This document shows positions 52,315-63,237 of a stretch of 64,000 bases of DNA, in pieces (the first letter of the stretch is position 1; every line of letters begins with the position of its first letter). Under the pieces are notes generated by a model. That model ran no database searches and was not told the origin of the DNA. It saw only the letters and a list, made by a program, of their open reading frames with translations. The position numbers and the translations under genes are program-made. The stretch is from Cucurbitaria berberidis CBS 394.84 (Eukaryota > Ascomycota > Dothideomycetes > Pleosporales > Cucurbitariaceae). The DNA lies in contig NW_024468936.1 in assembly GCF_010015615.1 (NCBI RefSeq), positions 2,480,001-2,544,000 on the forward strand, written 5' to 3'.

Positions 52315-53763
52315 TTTGGGAGATGTTTCAAAGGCTCGTAGGCTGGTGATTGATGTGTTGGGAAGCTTCCTTTGTGCTTTGCGATTGCTCCAAAGTTTTC
52401 TGGTCGGTGTTCAAAGTGGTCTGATTGTTGAAGGTTGGCGGGAGAACATTCGGCGATGGAGCTGGTTTTCGGCGATTTGTCGCTCCACGATCAACCCTCT
52501 TCATTGTTCTATCCGCATCGCACCTGCAAGCTCATTGTCTGACAGCATCATCTCTTTTGCATTACTACGTATTTCAAATGTCTGATCTCGTTTAGCATCA
52601 TCAGCGAAGGGACGCATGTTCACGACCCACATCTCACTAACAGTCTATTCATTCTCGCAATACTAGGTTTGTTCGCTCCGAGGAATACAAACGAATCGCC
52701 TCTCTACGCTCAGGGTTGTATCTATAACCCGCAAGGATTATTTATAATTCACGCGGATTGAACCCCCTATATCCGATATAGTTGCGAGTATCTATAGTAC
52801 TGAGATCTATAGTACCGAGTCATGACTCTATCCAACATCACATGCAAGAGTCTTCCATCTTCTCCATCATGTAGCATGAACAGGCACCCTTTTTCTGGGA
52901 TACGCATACTTCGTCCTGTATGAGGCTCGACCTCAGGAATCTCACGCCACTGACGCCTCCTTACAACTAGACCGCCGCCCCACAAGGATGTAACGGGAGG
53001 GACCCACCTTTACGGCGCCTACCCTCAAACATCACTTTTCCAATAACTTTTCCAAGGCTTCTCTCAGTCCTAGAGACATACCACTCGTCTTCTGTTTTAC
53101 CAAACCACGAGCCAAGGCGTCGGCATATGATCTAGGCGTTTGATAACACCTGTGCAGAGCCACCTTGTTTCGCAATGGCCTGTTACGCTATGATTCGAAA
53201 CGTGACTCCTCGGCAGCGAAACCTCACCTGCCTCATCCTTCGGACCAAGGCCGCCAATATAGCGCGTAGTGCGGAATGAAGGTGTGCTCTATACCGGAAG
53301 CGTTATTTGATACATACCTACAAGTTTGGAGTCGATGGAGGCGCTTCGCTACTCCACTTACATGGCACCTGCCGACTAGGAAGGCTCGCTATGGACTGTG
53401 GCCATGTACTACTCACAGGGTAGACATTGCACTAGTTGCGCAGTCTTACTCTATCAAGCTTTCATAAGAGGTCGGTTAGAGGGCTTACAGGGAGCATCCG
53501 CACGTTTGCATTTCTTCACCAGTGCTGAGGAACGTCTCAAGGTAGTGGGCACCACCATGGGTCTCCTCTTCTAGCGCTCCTGAGCCCTGGCCAGTCTTCA
53601 TAGTATATAGATCCACGGCGAGGCGGGATTTGCAACTCACCTCTATCAGCTAGATCATCAAGTTCAACGCACTCTCTAGTGTTCGCCGGTGGTCCTTCTT
53701 TTCTTCACATTCATTTCTATTCAAAGCGCTGAGCGCATTTTTTCAATTCAAGCCTCCATCGCA
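52315..53763. other. Intergenic, 1.45 kb, nothing supported
   Basis: Upstream of the small membrane protein and of the Egh16-like gene. Short frames only. A possible TATA motif (AGTATATAGA) lies about 160 bp before the Egh16-like ATG. Confidence 0.35.
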
Positions 53764-55125
53764 ATGTATTATCAGACCTCTTTCCTCGCGCTAGCCGCAG
53801 TCATTACTACCGTCCATTCGCACGCAGCTATTCTCGCAGCTGTTGGAGACTCAGGTACAAGTCAGGGCTTCTTGGGTAAGTGGTCTGGTCACTTGATCAT
53901 CATTATACCTACTTATACGGAATCACAGTGGATCCTGCCATTGCACGTAATTGCACGACTATTTCGCCTTGTCAGCAAGATGCTACCATCATTCGAAACT
54001 CTGAGATCACTCAGAATATCGTCAATGCTTGTGGAAGGACTGAGATCGCTGGCAACATCGATATCGGTGAGCAAACCGAGAACGAGCTGGCAGCCGGTCG
54101 CATGGCCCAGGTGAAGGCTGGTTCGATGGTTGCAGTGACGATCCATCAGGTAAGACTACCCTCGTAATCTAATCGACTTGGCTAACAAAAAGCCCAGGTC
54201 AACGCTGATGGAGCCGGGCCTTTCGAGTGCGATATGGACGAGACTAGCAATGCTGTGACCACTTTCAGGCCATTGAAAGTGTCCAACAATGTACCCGGTA
54301 CCAACGGTCTCTCGCAAGCCAAAGAGAAGGAGTTCACCATCAATGTTCAGATGCCAGACGACTTCAACTGCATCGGGGCCTCGACCGGTAACATCTGCAC
54401 TGTGCGATGCCGTAACAATGCCGTTGCCGGGCCGTTCGGAGGCTGCTTCGCGGTCCAACAGACTGACGGAACAGGCCGTACAAACACTAGCGCTGCTGGT
54501 AAGTTACTTTAGTGCTTTATTGCGACTTCCTTCCCAACATCTTTTGTATCGTATGTACGCATACTCACCGTGATGGTAGCCGTCGATACTTCCCAGACAC
54601 TTGAGGGTATCTCTGCGCAAATTCTGCAGAACAAGAAAGATCTCCCTGCCGCCATTGCTGCAAACCAGGCTGCTGGCGCGGCGGGCGGCAATGAAGGAGC
54701 AAGCGCCATCTCCGGTGCGTCTTATTTCATGTTTATCCGTCTTCGCTTCAACACATTCGTCGGAAACCATACTGACCTCCAATACAGCACTACTTCCAAC
54801 CCAGACTGCTGCTCCTGACAACGGAAAGGGCAAGGGCAAGGGGAATCAGAACGGCAAGGGCAAGGGCAAGGATAACCAGAACGGCAAGGGCAAGGGCAAG
54901 GGCAATGATAATCAGGCTGGTAAAGGCAAGGGCAAGGGCAATGGTCAAGGCAAAGGCAAAGGCAAGGCCGGCAAGGGCAAGGGAGCCGGCAACGCGGACC
55001 AGAACGCCAATGGTAATGGAAAAGGAAAAGGAAAGGGCAACGGCTTTGGAGGCTTTGGAGGCTTTGGGGGCGGCAACGTTCAGGGGCGAAGCGAGAGGCA
55101 GAGGCGACCCAAGTTTCTCTCTTAA
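53764..55125 (+). CDS. Egh16-like secreted protein (gEgh16/Gas1/MAS3 family) with Lys/Gly repeat tail
   Basis: Secreted protein of a family induced in appressoria of plant-pathogenic fungi; biochemical role unknown. Exons 53764-53875, 53929-54149, 54198-54498, 54580-54714 and 54788-55125 give 368 residues. A signal peptide is clear (YYQTSFLALAAVITTVHSHA). The family core starts HAAILAAVGDSGTSQGF and has the conserved Cys pattern, RNCTTISPCQQD, NACGRTEI, GPFECDMDE, DDFNCIGASTGNICTVRCRN. After a short Ala-rich linker comes a tail of GKGKGN/GKGKD units, then GGFGGFGG and a basic end. The tail is about 95 residues and strongly cationic, so cell-wall or polyanion binding is possible but unproven. 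Confidence 0.88.
54828..55064 (+). repeat. GGCAAG tandem hexamer array in coding sequence
   Basis: Imperfect array of GGCAAG/GGAAAG units coding Gly-Lys repeats in the Egh16-like protein, interrupted by AATCAGAAC-type spacers. Such arrays tend to vary in length between strains. Confidence 0.8.
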
Positions 55126-55670
55126 GAGACTCCTCTAAAAGGTCACATGTAGTATACACATGCACCCTTATCCTCAAAGGGTCATGTCATCGACTGAGGA
55201 AGGAATCTTGGAGTCGAGCGCTCTGGTAGGCCCGAATCCGAGAACCGGCTAGTCCGGTCTACATTCAAATGTATATCATCTTTAATCAAGCATGTCTTTT
55301 GCAACATGAACTTCAAAGATACAAACGCGCCGTCTGAAACCTCGGGGAATTCAAAGACTGATTATTCACCAAGAGTCTTATAGCCGGGGTTGTGGCAGTC
55401 GAAAGTCGAGAACATGTGATTCCTTCTAGAACCGCAGCCTGCAGTAGTCTCGCGTTCACCAGACAGACGTAAATATCCTTTTCCCAGCCCACAATAAAGA
55501 TCCATCTGCAGGAGATGGATGCACGACCTAGTCCCAAGTCCGTGGCACTCGACCTCGCCGTCCCCGAGAGACTATGTATGTAATCAGTGGATACCATGGC
55601 GGTAGGGTATCAACTCGCGTGGGGAATATATAGCCCCATCTGGGGAAGTGCAACCGAGATCTGCACACTA

Positions 55671-56638
55671 CCGAGGCTGATCAGCCGATGAACCGTTTCA
55701 GCCGATGAACCACTTTTTACTAGTAAAAAAGCTAAAAATCTAAATTTTATTTATTTAATAACTAGTTATATAGTAAAGCTATATAAAAACTTTATATATA
55801 TAAAATATATAGAAAAGTATTCTTTATAATTTTAGAATTTAAAAATAGTTTAATATTTTATATTAATAAAGTTATATTAAAAGTAAAAATAGAAAAAAGC
55901 TACTTTTAATACTTAATAACTTTACTAATATTATATATTAAACTATTTTAAAATTCTAAATTTATAAAAATAGGTTTTTTCTATATTTTATATATATAAA
56001 GTTTTTTTATATATATATTATTTATTTAGTTATTAAATACTAAAAAAGTAGTTATTTTTTANNNNNNNNNNNNNNNNNNNNNNNNNNNNNNNNNNNNNNN
56101 NNNNNNNNNNNNNNNNNNNNNNNNNNNNNNNNNNNNNNNNNNNNNNNNNNNNNNNNNNNNNNNNNNNNNNNNNNNNNNNNNNNNNNNNNNNNNNNNNNNN
56201 NNNNNNNNNNNNNNNNNNNNNNNNNNNNNNNNNNNNNNNNNNNNNNNNNNNNNNNNNNNNNNNNNNNNNNNNNNNNNNNNNNNNNNNNNNNNNNNNNNNN
56301 NNNNNNNNNNNNNNNNNNNNNNNNNNNNNNNNNNNNNNNNNNNNNNNNNNNNNNNNNNNNNNNNNNNNNNNNNNNNNNNNNNNNNNNNNNNNNNNNNNNN
56401 NNNNNNNNNNNNNNNNNNNNNNNNNNNNNNNNNNNNNNNNNNNNNNNNNNNNNNNNNNNNNNNNNNNNNNNNNNNNNNNNNNNNNNNNNNNNNNNNNNNN
56501 NNNNNNNNNNNNNNNNNNNTTTTTTTATATATATATTATTTATTAAGTTATTAAATAAAGAAAAATTTAATTTTTTGCTTTTTTACTAGTAAAAAGTGGT
56601 TCATCGGCTGAAATGGTTCATCGGCTGATCAGCCTCGG
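55671..56638. mobile_element. AT-rich TIR/fold-back element flanked by TA, with scaffold gap inside
   Basis: The left end CCGAGGCTGATCAGCCGATG and on through ACTTTTTACTAGTAAAAAAGC is repeated inverted at the right end (about 60 bp, one mismatch). Each TIR holds two tandem copies of CAGCCGATGAACC. Both ends abut TA, as for Tc1/mariner/Fot1-type elements. The interior is nearly pure A/T; its left half is itself a large imperfect palindrome centred near 55893. A run of 458 N (56062-56519) interrupts it, so true length and coding content are unknown. Confidence 0.7.
56062..56519. other. Assembly gap (N run)
   Basis: 458 undetermined bases inside the AT-rich palindromic element, most likely a scaffold join over repeat sequence. 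Confidence 0.99.
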
Positions 56639-57034
56639 TATCCGCTCGGGCTTCTTATCTCGCACGCACGAGCATCGCATGAGCGGCACAGAGCTCGTCA
56701 AGCCACCCAGTTCTATGTCTCCCGGTCTCGACGCCTGCGAGGCTGGCACACAGTCGCTGCAGACATGGCCGCGTCTCTGCGTTGAGTGGCTGTTGTGCGA
56801 CGCCGTGTTGTGGAGGCGTTCGACTAGCCTGACGGAACCCTTGACCCTTTCACCCACTTCGAGTAAAGACTTATCTTATCGCAGCTGGGCTACAGATATC
56901 GCGGTGTAACATAATCCTTCGCCGAGGGATCAGCAGTAGCCGGTGCCATCTGGGATAAAGAGGCGCCTTTGTCCGTCGCGCGCGGTTTTGTTAAATCTTC
57001 AACTTCGGTTGTTGAATAGGTCAATCAATTGAAG

Positions 57035-58884
57035 ATGCCTCTCATTGAGCGACCACACTTCACGCTCAAGGTGGAGCAGACACAGTCGGCCTTTGCTGAA
57101 GGGAACGCGCGGTGGTGAGTGATGAACTGCACGAATAAGACAGACTGTAGTCGATTGTGCTGATGCTGGATAGGACGAACAGAGATCTCGATCCCGTCCC
57201 TCGACATGCGCGAAAGTGGGGTGTTACCAGCTTCGTCTCGTACTGGGTGTCTGATGCTTTCAAGTACGCCCTGTCGAGTTTTGAAGGGTACAAGATGGTG
57301 AAACTAACAATGCCAAAGCGCTGCGACATGGCAATTCGCATCGAGTATCATTGCAATTGGTATAGAGTTCACCAATTCCATGCCTCAAACCCCCACTAAC
57401 GGCCATATAGGCCTCACATGGCGCGAGTCTCTCGGCATAGTCGCCCTAGCATTCTTCATCATCTCGTTCGTGATTGCAGCAAACGGCGCAATCGGTGTCA
57501 TTCACCACGCTCCTTTCCCCGTGCTCGCGCGCGCCTCGTGGGGTTTCTGGGGCTCCTACATCGCCATCATCTCGCGCGCCATTCTCGCCATCTTCTGGTT
57601 CGCCATCCAGAACATGAACGGCGCAAATTCAGTCAAAGTCATGATTTCAGCCATATGGCCGTCCTTCCTCACGTTGCACAATGGCATCCCTGAATCCCAG
57701 GGTATCGAAACGAACACCATGGTCAGCTTCTTCCTGTTCTGGTTGATCAGTCTGCCGTTCTTATGCATGCATCCGAATAACCTGAGGTGGCTTTTCATGG
57801 CCAAGTCAGTCATTGTGCCAATTGCGTGGATTGCGATTCTCATCTGGGCCTTCCGCTCTACGGATGGTGGAGGGGTAATGTTCAATCAAAAGGCAAAACT
57901 TTCCGGAAGCGCATATTCATGGGCTTTCCTTTCGAGTTTGACTTCGGTCATTGGCAATTTCGCAACGCTTTCCGTCAACCAGGTACGTTCTTTTCCTACA
58001 CCATCATCTTTTGTGCTGATCATGTTGGATAGGCTGATTTCTCCCGCTACTCCCGCGTCAGCGTCAAGTGGCAACTCATCTACGTCCCCTTCTTGCCCCT
58101 CGTATTCACTTTCATCGCCTTCATAGGCGTTGCAGCAACATCCGCCGGAGCCGTCAAATATGGCGAGCTCAACTGGGATCCCATGGCACTCATCTCCCAT
58201 TGGGACAATCGAGCCTGTCGTTTCTTCGCCGCCTTTAGCTTCGCGCTTGCAGCACTCGGTGTGAATATCTCAGCCAACTCACTCTCGGCAGCAAATGACT
58301 TGACCGCACTCTTCCCACAATACGTTAATATCCGCCGAGGTCAGCTAATCTGCGCGGTTGTTGCTTGGGCGCTGGTCCCGTGGAAGATCCTCAAGAGCGC
58401 GGGCAGTTTCCTGAACTTCATGTCCGCGTATGCTGTTTTCCTCGGCCCAATCGCTTCCATCATGGTCTTTGACTTCTGGGTTATACACAAGGGCAGATAT
58501 GACACGCTTGCTCTGTACCAGCCGCACGGAATCTACCGCTACACTGGGGGCTGCAACTGGCGCGCCATTGTGGCTTTTGTCATTGGCGTTGCGCCTAATC
58601 TACCGGGCTTCATTCAGTCGATCAACCCTTCCATTGATGCTGGAGTTGGCGCAAGACCATATAGCTTTGGGTGGCTGCTAGGCTTCACAGCCACCAGTGT
58701 CGTCTATGTGGTGCTTGAGATGTTTGTTGCTCCTCCTAGGGAGACATTTGTTGACAAGGCGGTTCTGCCGGATGAAGTATATGATCAGCATGGTTATGTG
58801 GATGAGGGTGTCAGTATTGGAAGCGGAGAGGAGAACAGGACGGAGAAATCTGGGTGGAAAGCTAGATTGGACCGCATCTTGTAG
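57035..58884 (+). CDS. NCS1 family nucleobase/allantoin-type permease
   Basis: Plasma-membrane proton symporter of the Fur group (uracil, allantoin, uridine or thiamine-type substrates). Exons 57035-57114, 57174-57263, 57319-57359, 57411-57982 and 58033-58884 give 544 residues. The N-terminal family stretch NRDLDPVPRHARKWGVTSFV is followed by SYWVSDAFNAATWQFASSII, rebuilt over two introns. Later come GAIGVIHHAPFPVLARASWG, WFAIQNMNGANSV, VNQADFSRYSR, the helix containing GVNISANSLSAANDL, and a final charged tail. Twelve helices are expected. Substrate class cannot be fixed from sequence alone. It begins about 400 bp right of the AT-rich element. Confidence 0.92.
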
Positions 58885-60264
58885 GCCAAGTGCGGGACAT
58901 CGAGATGGACGAGTCAGAATGACTGAATCGAAGGGTAGAGACCTCCGCTTAAGTATACGTAACCGGAGAGCTACGTCGTTACTCTTGAAACTCTGATATA
59001 TCTTCTCATGTGGTGTTGTAACTAATGCCCTGCATAATATCAGCGTTGTCGTCCGCAAAGCTGGCATGTGCCAAGGCTTCCTTTTGTGAACATGCATGAT
59101 AGGTCACTGTAGGCCGCACACTCAATGTAACGATTCCTGACGTCTATCTTGGTCTTCGAAAATCTCTCGCCACGAAAGACCTTGGTGTGGGCGGTGTGAA
59201 ATGTGATGACACCAGCGACTATCGGTCAAGGTGTCTCTTGGCAACATACTATACATTCTTATACATTGAGTCAGCGAGGACGCGTATACAGCATAACAAC
59301 CAATGTGCGATGTGTACTCTCAATATGAAGTGATGTGGTCAGCATGAGATTCCCATCGGCACCTGCCAATCTATTCTCCCCGACTCGATCTACGTTCGGG
59401 CTTTCCCTATCCAGCGCCCGACAACAAGCCCAACCTCCCAACCCTCACATCAAACCACAGATCCTACGATCTCTAACGAAACAAGTGGGACCTTGAAGAC
59501 GATCTCATGGTATATTGAGCATATTCAGAAGATATTCTGTTTCTGTGTAAGATGACGCAACATCCCAGAGCCGACATATGCAAGCGCGGTGCGCGCATCC
59601 TCCGCGTTTTCTCCCCACCTCATTCTCCGAAAAGCACTTGTCTCACGCCTGAACGGCCTCCACACACTCAGGCTCACTTGGCTCCCCTAGTCCCTACGCA
59701 TACGCATGCACAGCTTTCCATTTCAATCCAATCAAAATCCCTCCTTGTCACGTTTTCTTTGTCTTAGTCTAACAACCCCGCCTGTCAACCCAGAATGATG
59801 CCGCAGGCAATGCAACACTGCTCACAGGGCTGAGCGGCCCTGCAGTAAGGCTTGATCCAATGACGTTCTTGTGCACCCAGATGGCTGAGACTGACACACG
59901 TCTTGAACGCGTAAGCGGGTCTGCTTGTCATCTCTGGGTTTGTACGCTTCTGTCAAAATGATAGACAGCTTGGGAGCCAAGGCGCTGATGAGCCTCTCGG
60001 TACCCCTCCGGACAAGGCTCTTTATGACGAAGTCGCAGCTGATGTGAAGGCGCCCAATGAGAAAGCAGGCCGCGTGTGTTGGTGCTGCGTGTATTTGAAC
60101 GCTGTTACGTCGCGTAGGTTTGGGATTGCAATCCACTGTTTCTCAGAGACTATCGGCAAGGCTGAGATTCAATTCGACTCTGCTACACCCAATCTGTACT
60201 TATAGTTACTGTTTCAAACACAAGAGCAAAGAGCCGGAATTTACAAAGACGAGACATACCCAAG
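58885..60264. other. Intergenic, 1.4 kb, nothing supported
   Basis: Open frames at 59552-59767 (plus) and 59822-60136 (minus) have no domain or splice support. AT-rich and CT-rich patches precede the next gene. Confidence 0.35.
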
Positions 60265-61000
60265 ATGAAGTTAAGCTTCAGCACCATTGCAGTTCTCGCT
60301 GCACCCATCGTTGCGCAAAGCACTACTCCTGCGCCTACCACGACAACAACAGACGCCTGGGTCGGCCCACCATGGGCAACCACCGACATCGCTAAATGGT
60401 CCTCTGTCTACAACTCGCTCGTATCAGAAGGCAAAATTCCATCCACGTTGACGGCAGCACCATGGCCAACAGGGAGCTGGGGCCCCGGCTCAGGGCCATG
60501 GGGCGGGCACGGCGGTCCAGGAGGTCCAGGAGGTCCTGGTAGACACTGGGGAGGTACGTGCCAGCCACACCGCTCGTCATTCAGTCAAGACCCCTCTAAC
60601 AACATTTATAGGACCCAACGGCCCTGGCCCCTGGGGCTCGTCAAACTGGGGACCCTGGAGCGACTGGTCTACAAAGTCGGACTGGCGCTCTGGCCCCTGG
60701 ACCGCCTGGTGGGATGGCAGCGCGTGTCCGCCTTCAGAATGGCCTGGCTGGACTGCTGGGCCTTGGAGCACGAGTGCGCCATGGACGTCTTGGAGTGGCT
60801 GCTCGGCGAAAACGACGTCTACGAGTGTGGTCACGACGACGATTAGTGGGAGTGTCGTCACTACGACGGCGTTTGGACTGCAGGTTGCTGCTGCCCAAGG
60901 AACGCCTGTTGGCTCGAGTGCTGGAGGCGTGCCAATGGTTACTGCGGGGATGGGCATGGCAGTTGGGGCGGCGGTGCTAGGGCTTGCTGTTGGGTTGTGA
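60265..61000 (+). CDS. Trp/Gly/Pro-rich secreted protein, probably GPI-anchored
   Basis: Exons 60265-60553 and 60612-61000 give 225 residues. Signal peptide KLSFSTIAVLAAPIVAQS, then a Thr-rich stretch. The middle is built from repeated Trp-centred pieces: GPWGGHGGPGGPGGPG, GPNGPGPWGSSNWGPWSDW, WTAWWDGSACPPSEWPGW. A Thr/Ser/Val stretch (TSTSVVTTTISGSVVTTT) precedes a hydrophobic C-terminus (MVTAGMGMAVGAAVLGLAVG), as in GPI-anchored wall proteins, with GSSAGG as possible omega region. The two Cys residues (CPPSEW, GCSAK) could pair. No known family recognised. Confidence 0.78.
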
Positions 61001-61209
61001 GAGGTACTACGGTGAAGGGCGAAGAACGGAGTTTGGAGTTCATTGAACGCATTACATGGGTTGGGGGTTGGCTTACAAATCCACGGTACTGCATAGGGCT
61101 CTGTGATCTACTATGGGATAACGCTCGTTAATGAATATCATAATGTCTTTGGCAAGTTGCTTCATGATTACATTGGTATATCTATCGTGATGTTGCCGTC
61201 CGACATCTG

Positions 61210-62772
61210 CTACTTCACATCTGGCAACCGTACCGCGATGTCGCCTGATTGTGTGATGTACCGCACCCACGGCAGCGACGGATATTGCAACTAGTAACAC
61301 GTTAACGATGATGCCACGGGCTATCTGAGTCTTGAATGCACTCACCTTTGGTTCAATGATCTTTAGGTACCGCACCTGAATACCAGATGTCGTGAAGTAC
61401 GGGATCTCGAACTTGACGTTGATGGGCCGCTTCGCCTTTCCAGCTCCCACTCCACCCATGCTGCCACCAAATCCACCCATCATACCACCGCCCTTCTCGT
61501 CATCGCCACGTACAGAGGGCAGACCGAGCTCAGCGCGCATGAGGAACTCCTTGCCGCCACCAAACTGCTTGATCTTCCATACTATCGAAGAGGTTTCTGG
61601 GGCGTAGTGTACGCTACCAATGTTGGTTCGGAAGCGCGGGCTATCTGCGTCTTCTGGTACGGGGATGGAAATTTGGACGTTGTTGGCAGTGCTGCGTCGC
61701 TTAAACTGCGCTCTTGCCTATACAATGTTAGTTGGCCGCTTCGTTTGGGCCATGGCTTCAACATACCTTCAACATGTATTCTATCCTGCTGCCAGAGTGG
61801 CTCTCTACTATGCACTCGACCCAGATCAAAGGCTTCACTTGTGTGTTGAGTCGGTAGCTCATCAGCTCAAACTCACCATCGGGCGGAATGAAGCTGATGG
61901 TCCTGTCGTTCTCAAATCTTGATAACCGTACACATTGGTGGAACTTGACATCCTCCATCTCGACCGCCTTGCCCCGCGTCGCTCTTCCGGTAGTCTCGAA
62001 CATGGCTTTGTCGTTCAGGCCTAACCGCAATTCTGGCATACCAGAGAGGTAGCACTTCATCTTGACCGCACCCAGAATCTCAGACCGCAGCACGCTGCCG
62101 GTAGCGGAGACGAGGAGGTTGAGCGATTCGACGACGTCGAGGAAGACTTCGTTCTTGCGGTAGCGGATGCCTTCGCTTCGCCAGCTGACGGCGTTTGTGA
62201 CTGCGATGGGCGGCCGTGCTTGGACTTCGAGCTTGTGCGACTCCTGTGTGATGTACCTGCGGAAGGCATTTATTAGCCTGAGGCACACGCTGGCATTGAT
62301 GTAGAGCATACTCTTGCAAGATCTTCGTCTCGGTTGTTTGCGGATAGCCAAAGTCCATCATCTCATCGAGCAGCTCGTAGATGACGACAAAGTTGTCTCG
62401 TATACTCTCCTCCTCCAGCTCCTTGAAGTACTCGGTGAAGACCTCGACGATCTTGTGCAGGAAAAGCAGAATCTCGGCGGCATTTGTGTTTCGCTTGGTG
62501 ATGGCGAGGAGGTAGAGGTTGTTGTGGCGGATGTAAAGGTAGTTGATGCCTTCGTTGGAGAAGCATGGTGGGACGGCGGAGCTCTCTTCTTCGGCCTCGC
62601 TGAGTAGGATGGGGAACTTCTCGACAGCTGACATGGGAATGTCTCCGCGGTAGTTGCGCGCCAGAAGCGTCTATACGTAGCAATTAGCATGCAGAGCGCC
62701 TCATCGATGAGTACCCCACGAGCATATGCATACCTTGCCCTTCAGGTCGAGAAAGAACACCGCCGACGCCAT
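61210..62772 (-). CDS. apm1: AP-1 clathrin adaptor complex mu subunit
   Basis: Medium chain of the AP-1 complex, selecting YxxPhi cargo at trans-Golgi and endosomes. Exons 62734-62772, 62312-62670, 61767-62256, 61346-61717 and 61210-61290 give 446 residues. Exon 1 is MASAVFFLDLKGK, joined to TLLARNYRGDIP, the longin-like N-domain. YLYIRHNNLYLLAITKRNTN and FVVIYELLDEMMDFGYPQTT follow. The mu-homology domain starts at PIAVTNAVSWRSEGIRYRKN, with GLNDKAMFE and SFIPPDGEFELMSYR. It closes with WVRYITQSGDIAVRLPDVK in the last 81-nt exon. A Gly/Met-rich insert (GGGMMGGFGGSMGGVGAG) is present in a loop of the C-domain. Identity to AP-1 rather than AP-2 rests on the EFELMSYR and closing segments. Confidence 0.94.
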
Positions 62773-63237
62773 GGTGAAGGAGGGAGAGTAACGGTAGGAA
62801 GAAACAAATTCGCTAAGATTGGCTATCGACTATTCATTATGCGCGGAGGAAAGGCAGTCGAGGGGGATTTGGCTGCTCTGGTCTTGTTGTAGCGGTGATG
62901 CCGTGGGCGCAACCCACAAATCTGGCCAAGAGTACCATCCGCGCTAACCCTTTCTAGCCGTGCCCGCCCGCACCTCTACTCGGAGAACCTTACTCTCCGC
63001 AGGCCACTTTCTCTTCCATCTCCTTGTATGTCGGATCTCTCCCTCTTGACCACTCCAAGTCAGCGCTCATGGTCAGTCGAAATGGGTCACCCTCCCCTGA
63101 AAAAGACACGTCCAACGGCTAGCTTCTTTGGGCCCAACAGTCAGAGCACCGCCTCAGTATGGAAGCCAGTGATGCAGTCAATGACTTTCGCATACTCCTA
63201 ACATCTGATTCCTCTGTATCGCCTCTCTTCAACCGTC
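62773..63237. promoter_or_regulatory. Divergent promoter region, apm1 and HET gene
   Basis: About 465 bp between outward-facing starts; no other gene seen. Confidence 0.35.

Larger units (their letters stand above)
55126..57034. other. Intergenic with gapped AT-rich element
   Basis: 3' flank of the Egh16-like gene, the fold-back element (separate entry), and the promoter of the NCS1 permease. A frame at 56613-56909 starts inside the element's right end and is not supported. Confidence 0.5.

Noticed and set aside
56613..56909. Open frame starting in the right TIR of the AT-rich element
   Set aside because: Its start is transposon end sequence, and the translated product has no recognisable motif.
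59822..60136. Minus-strand 104-codon frame right of the NCS1 permease
   Set aside because: No domain, no introns, and lies in a non-conserved-looking interval; likely chance.
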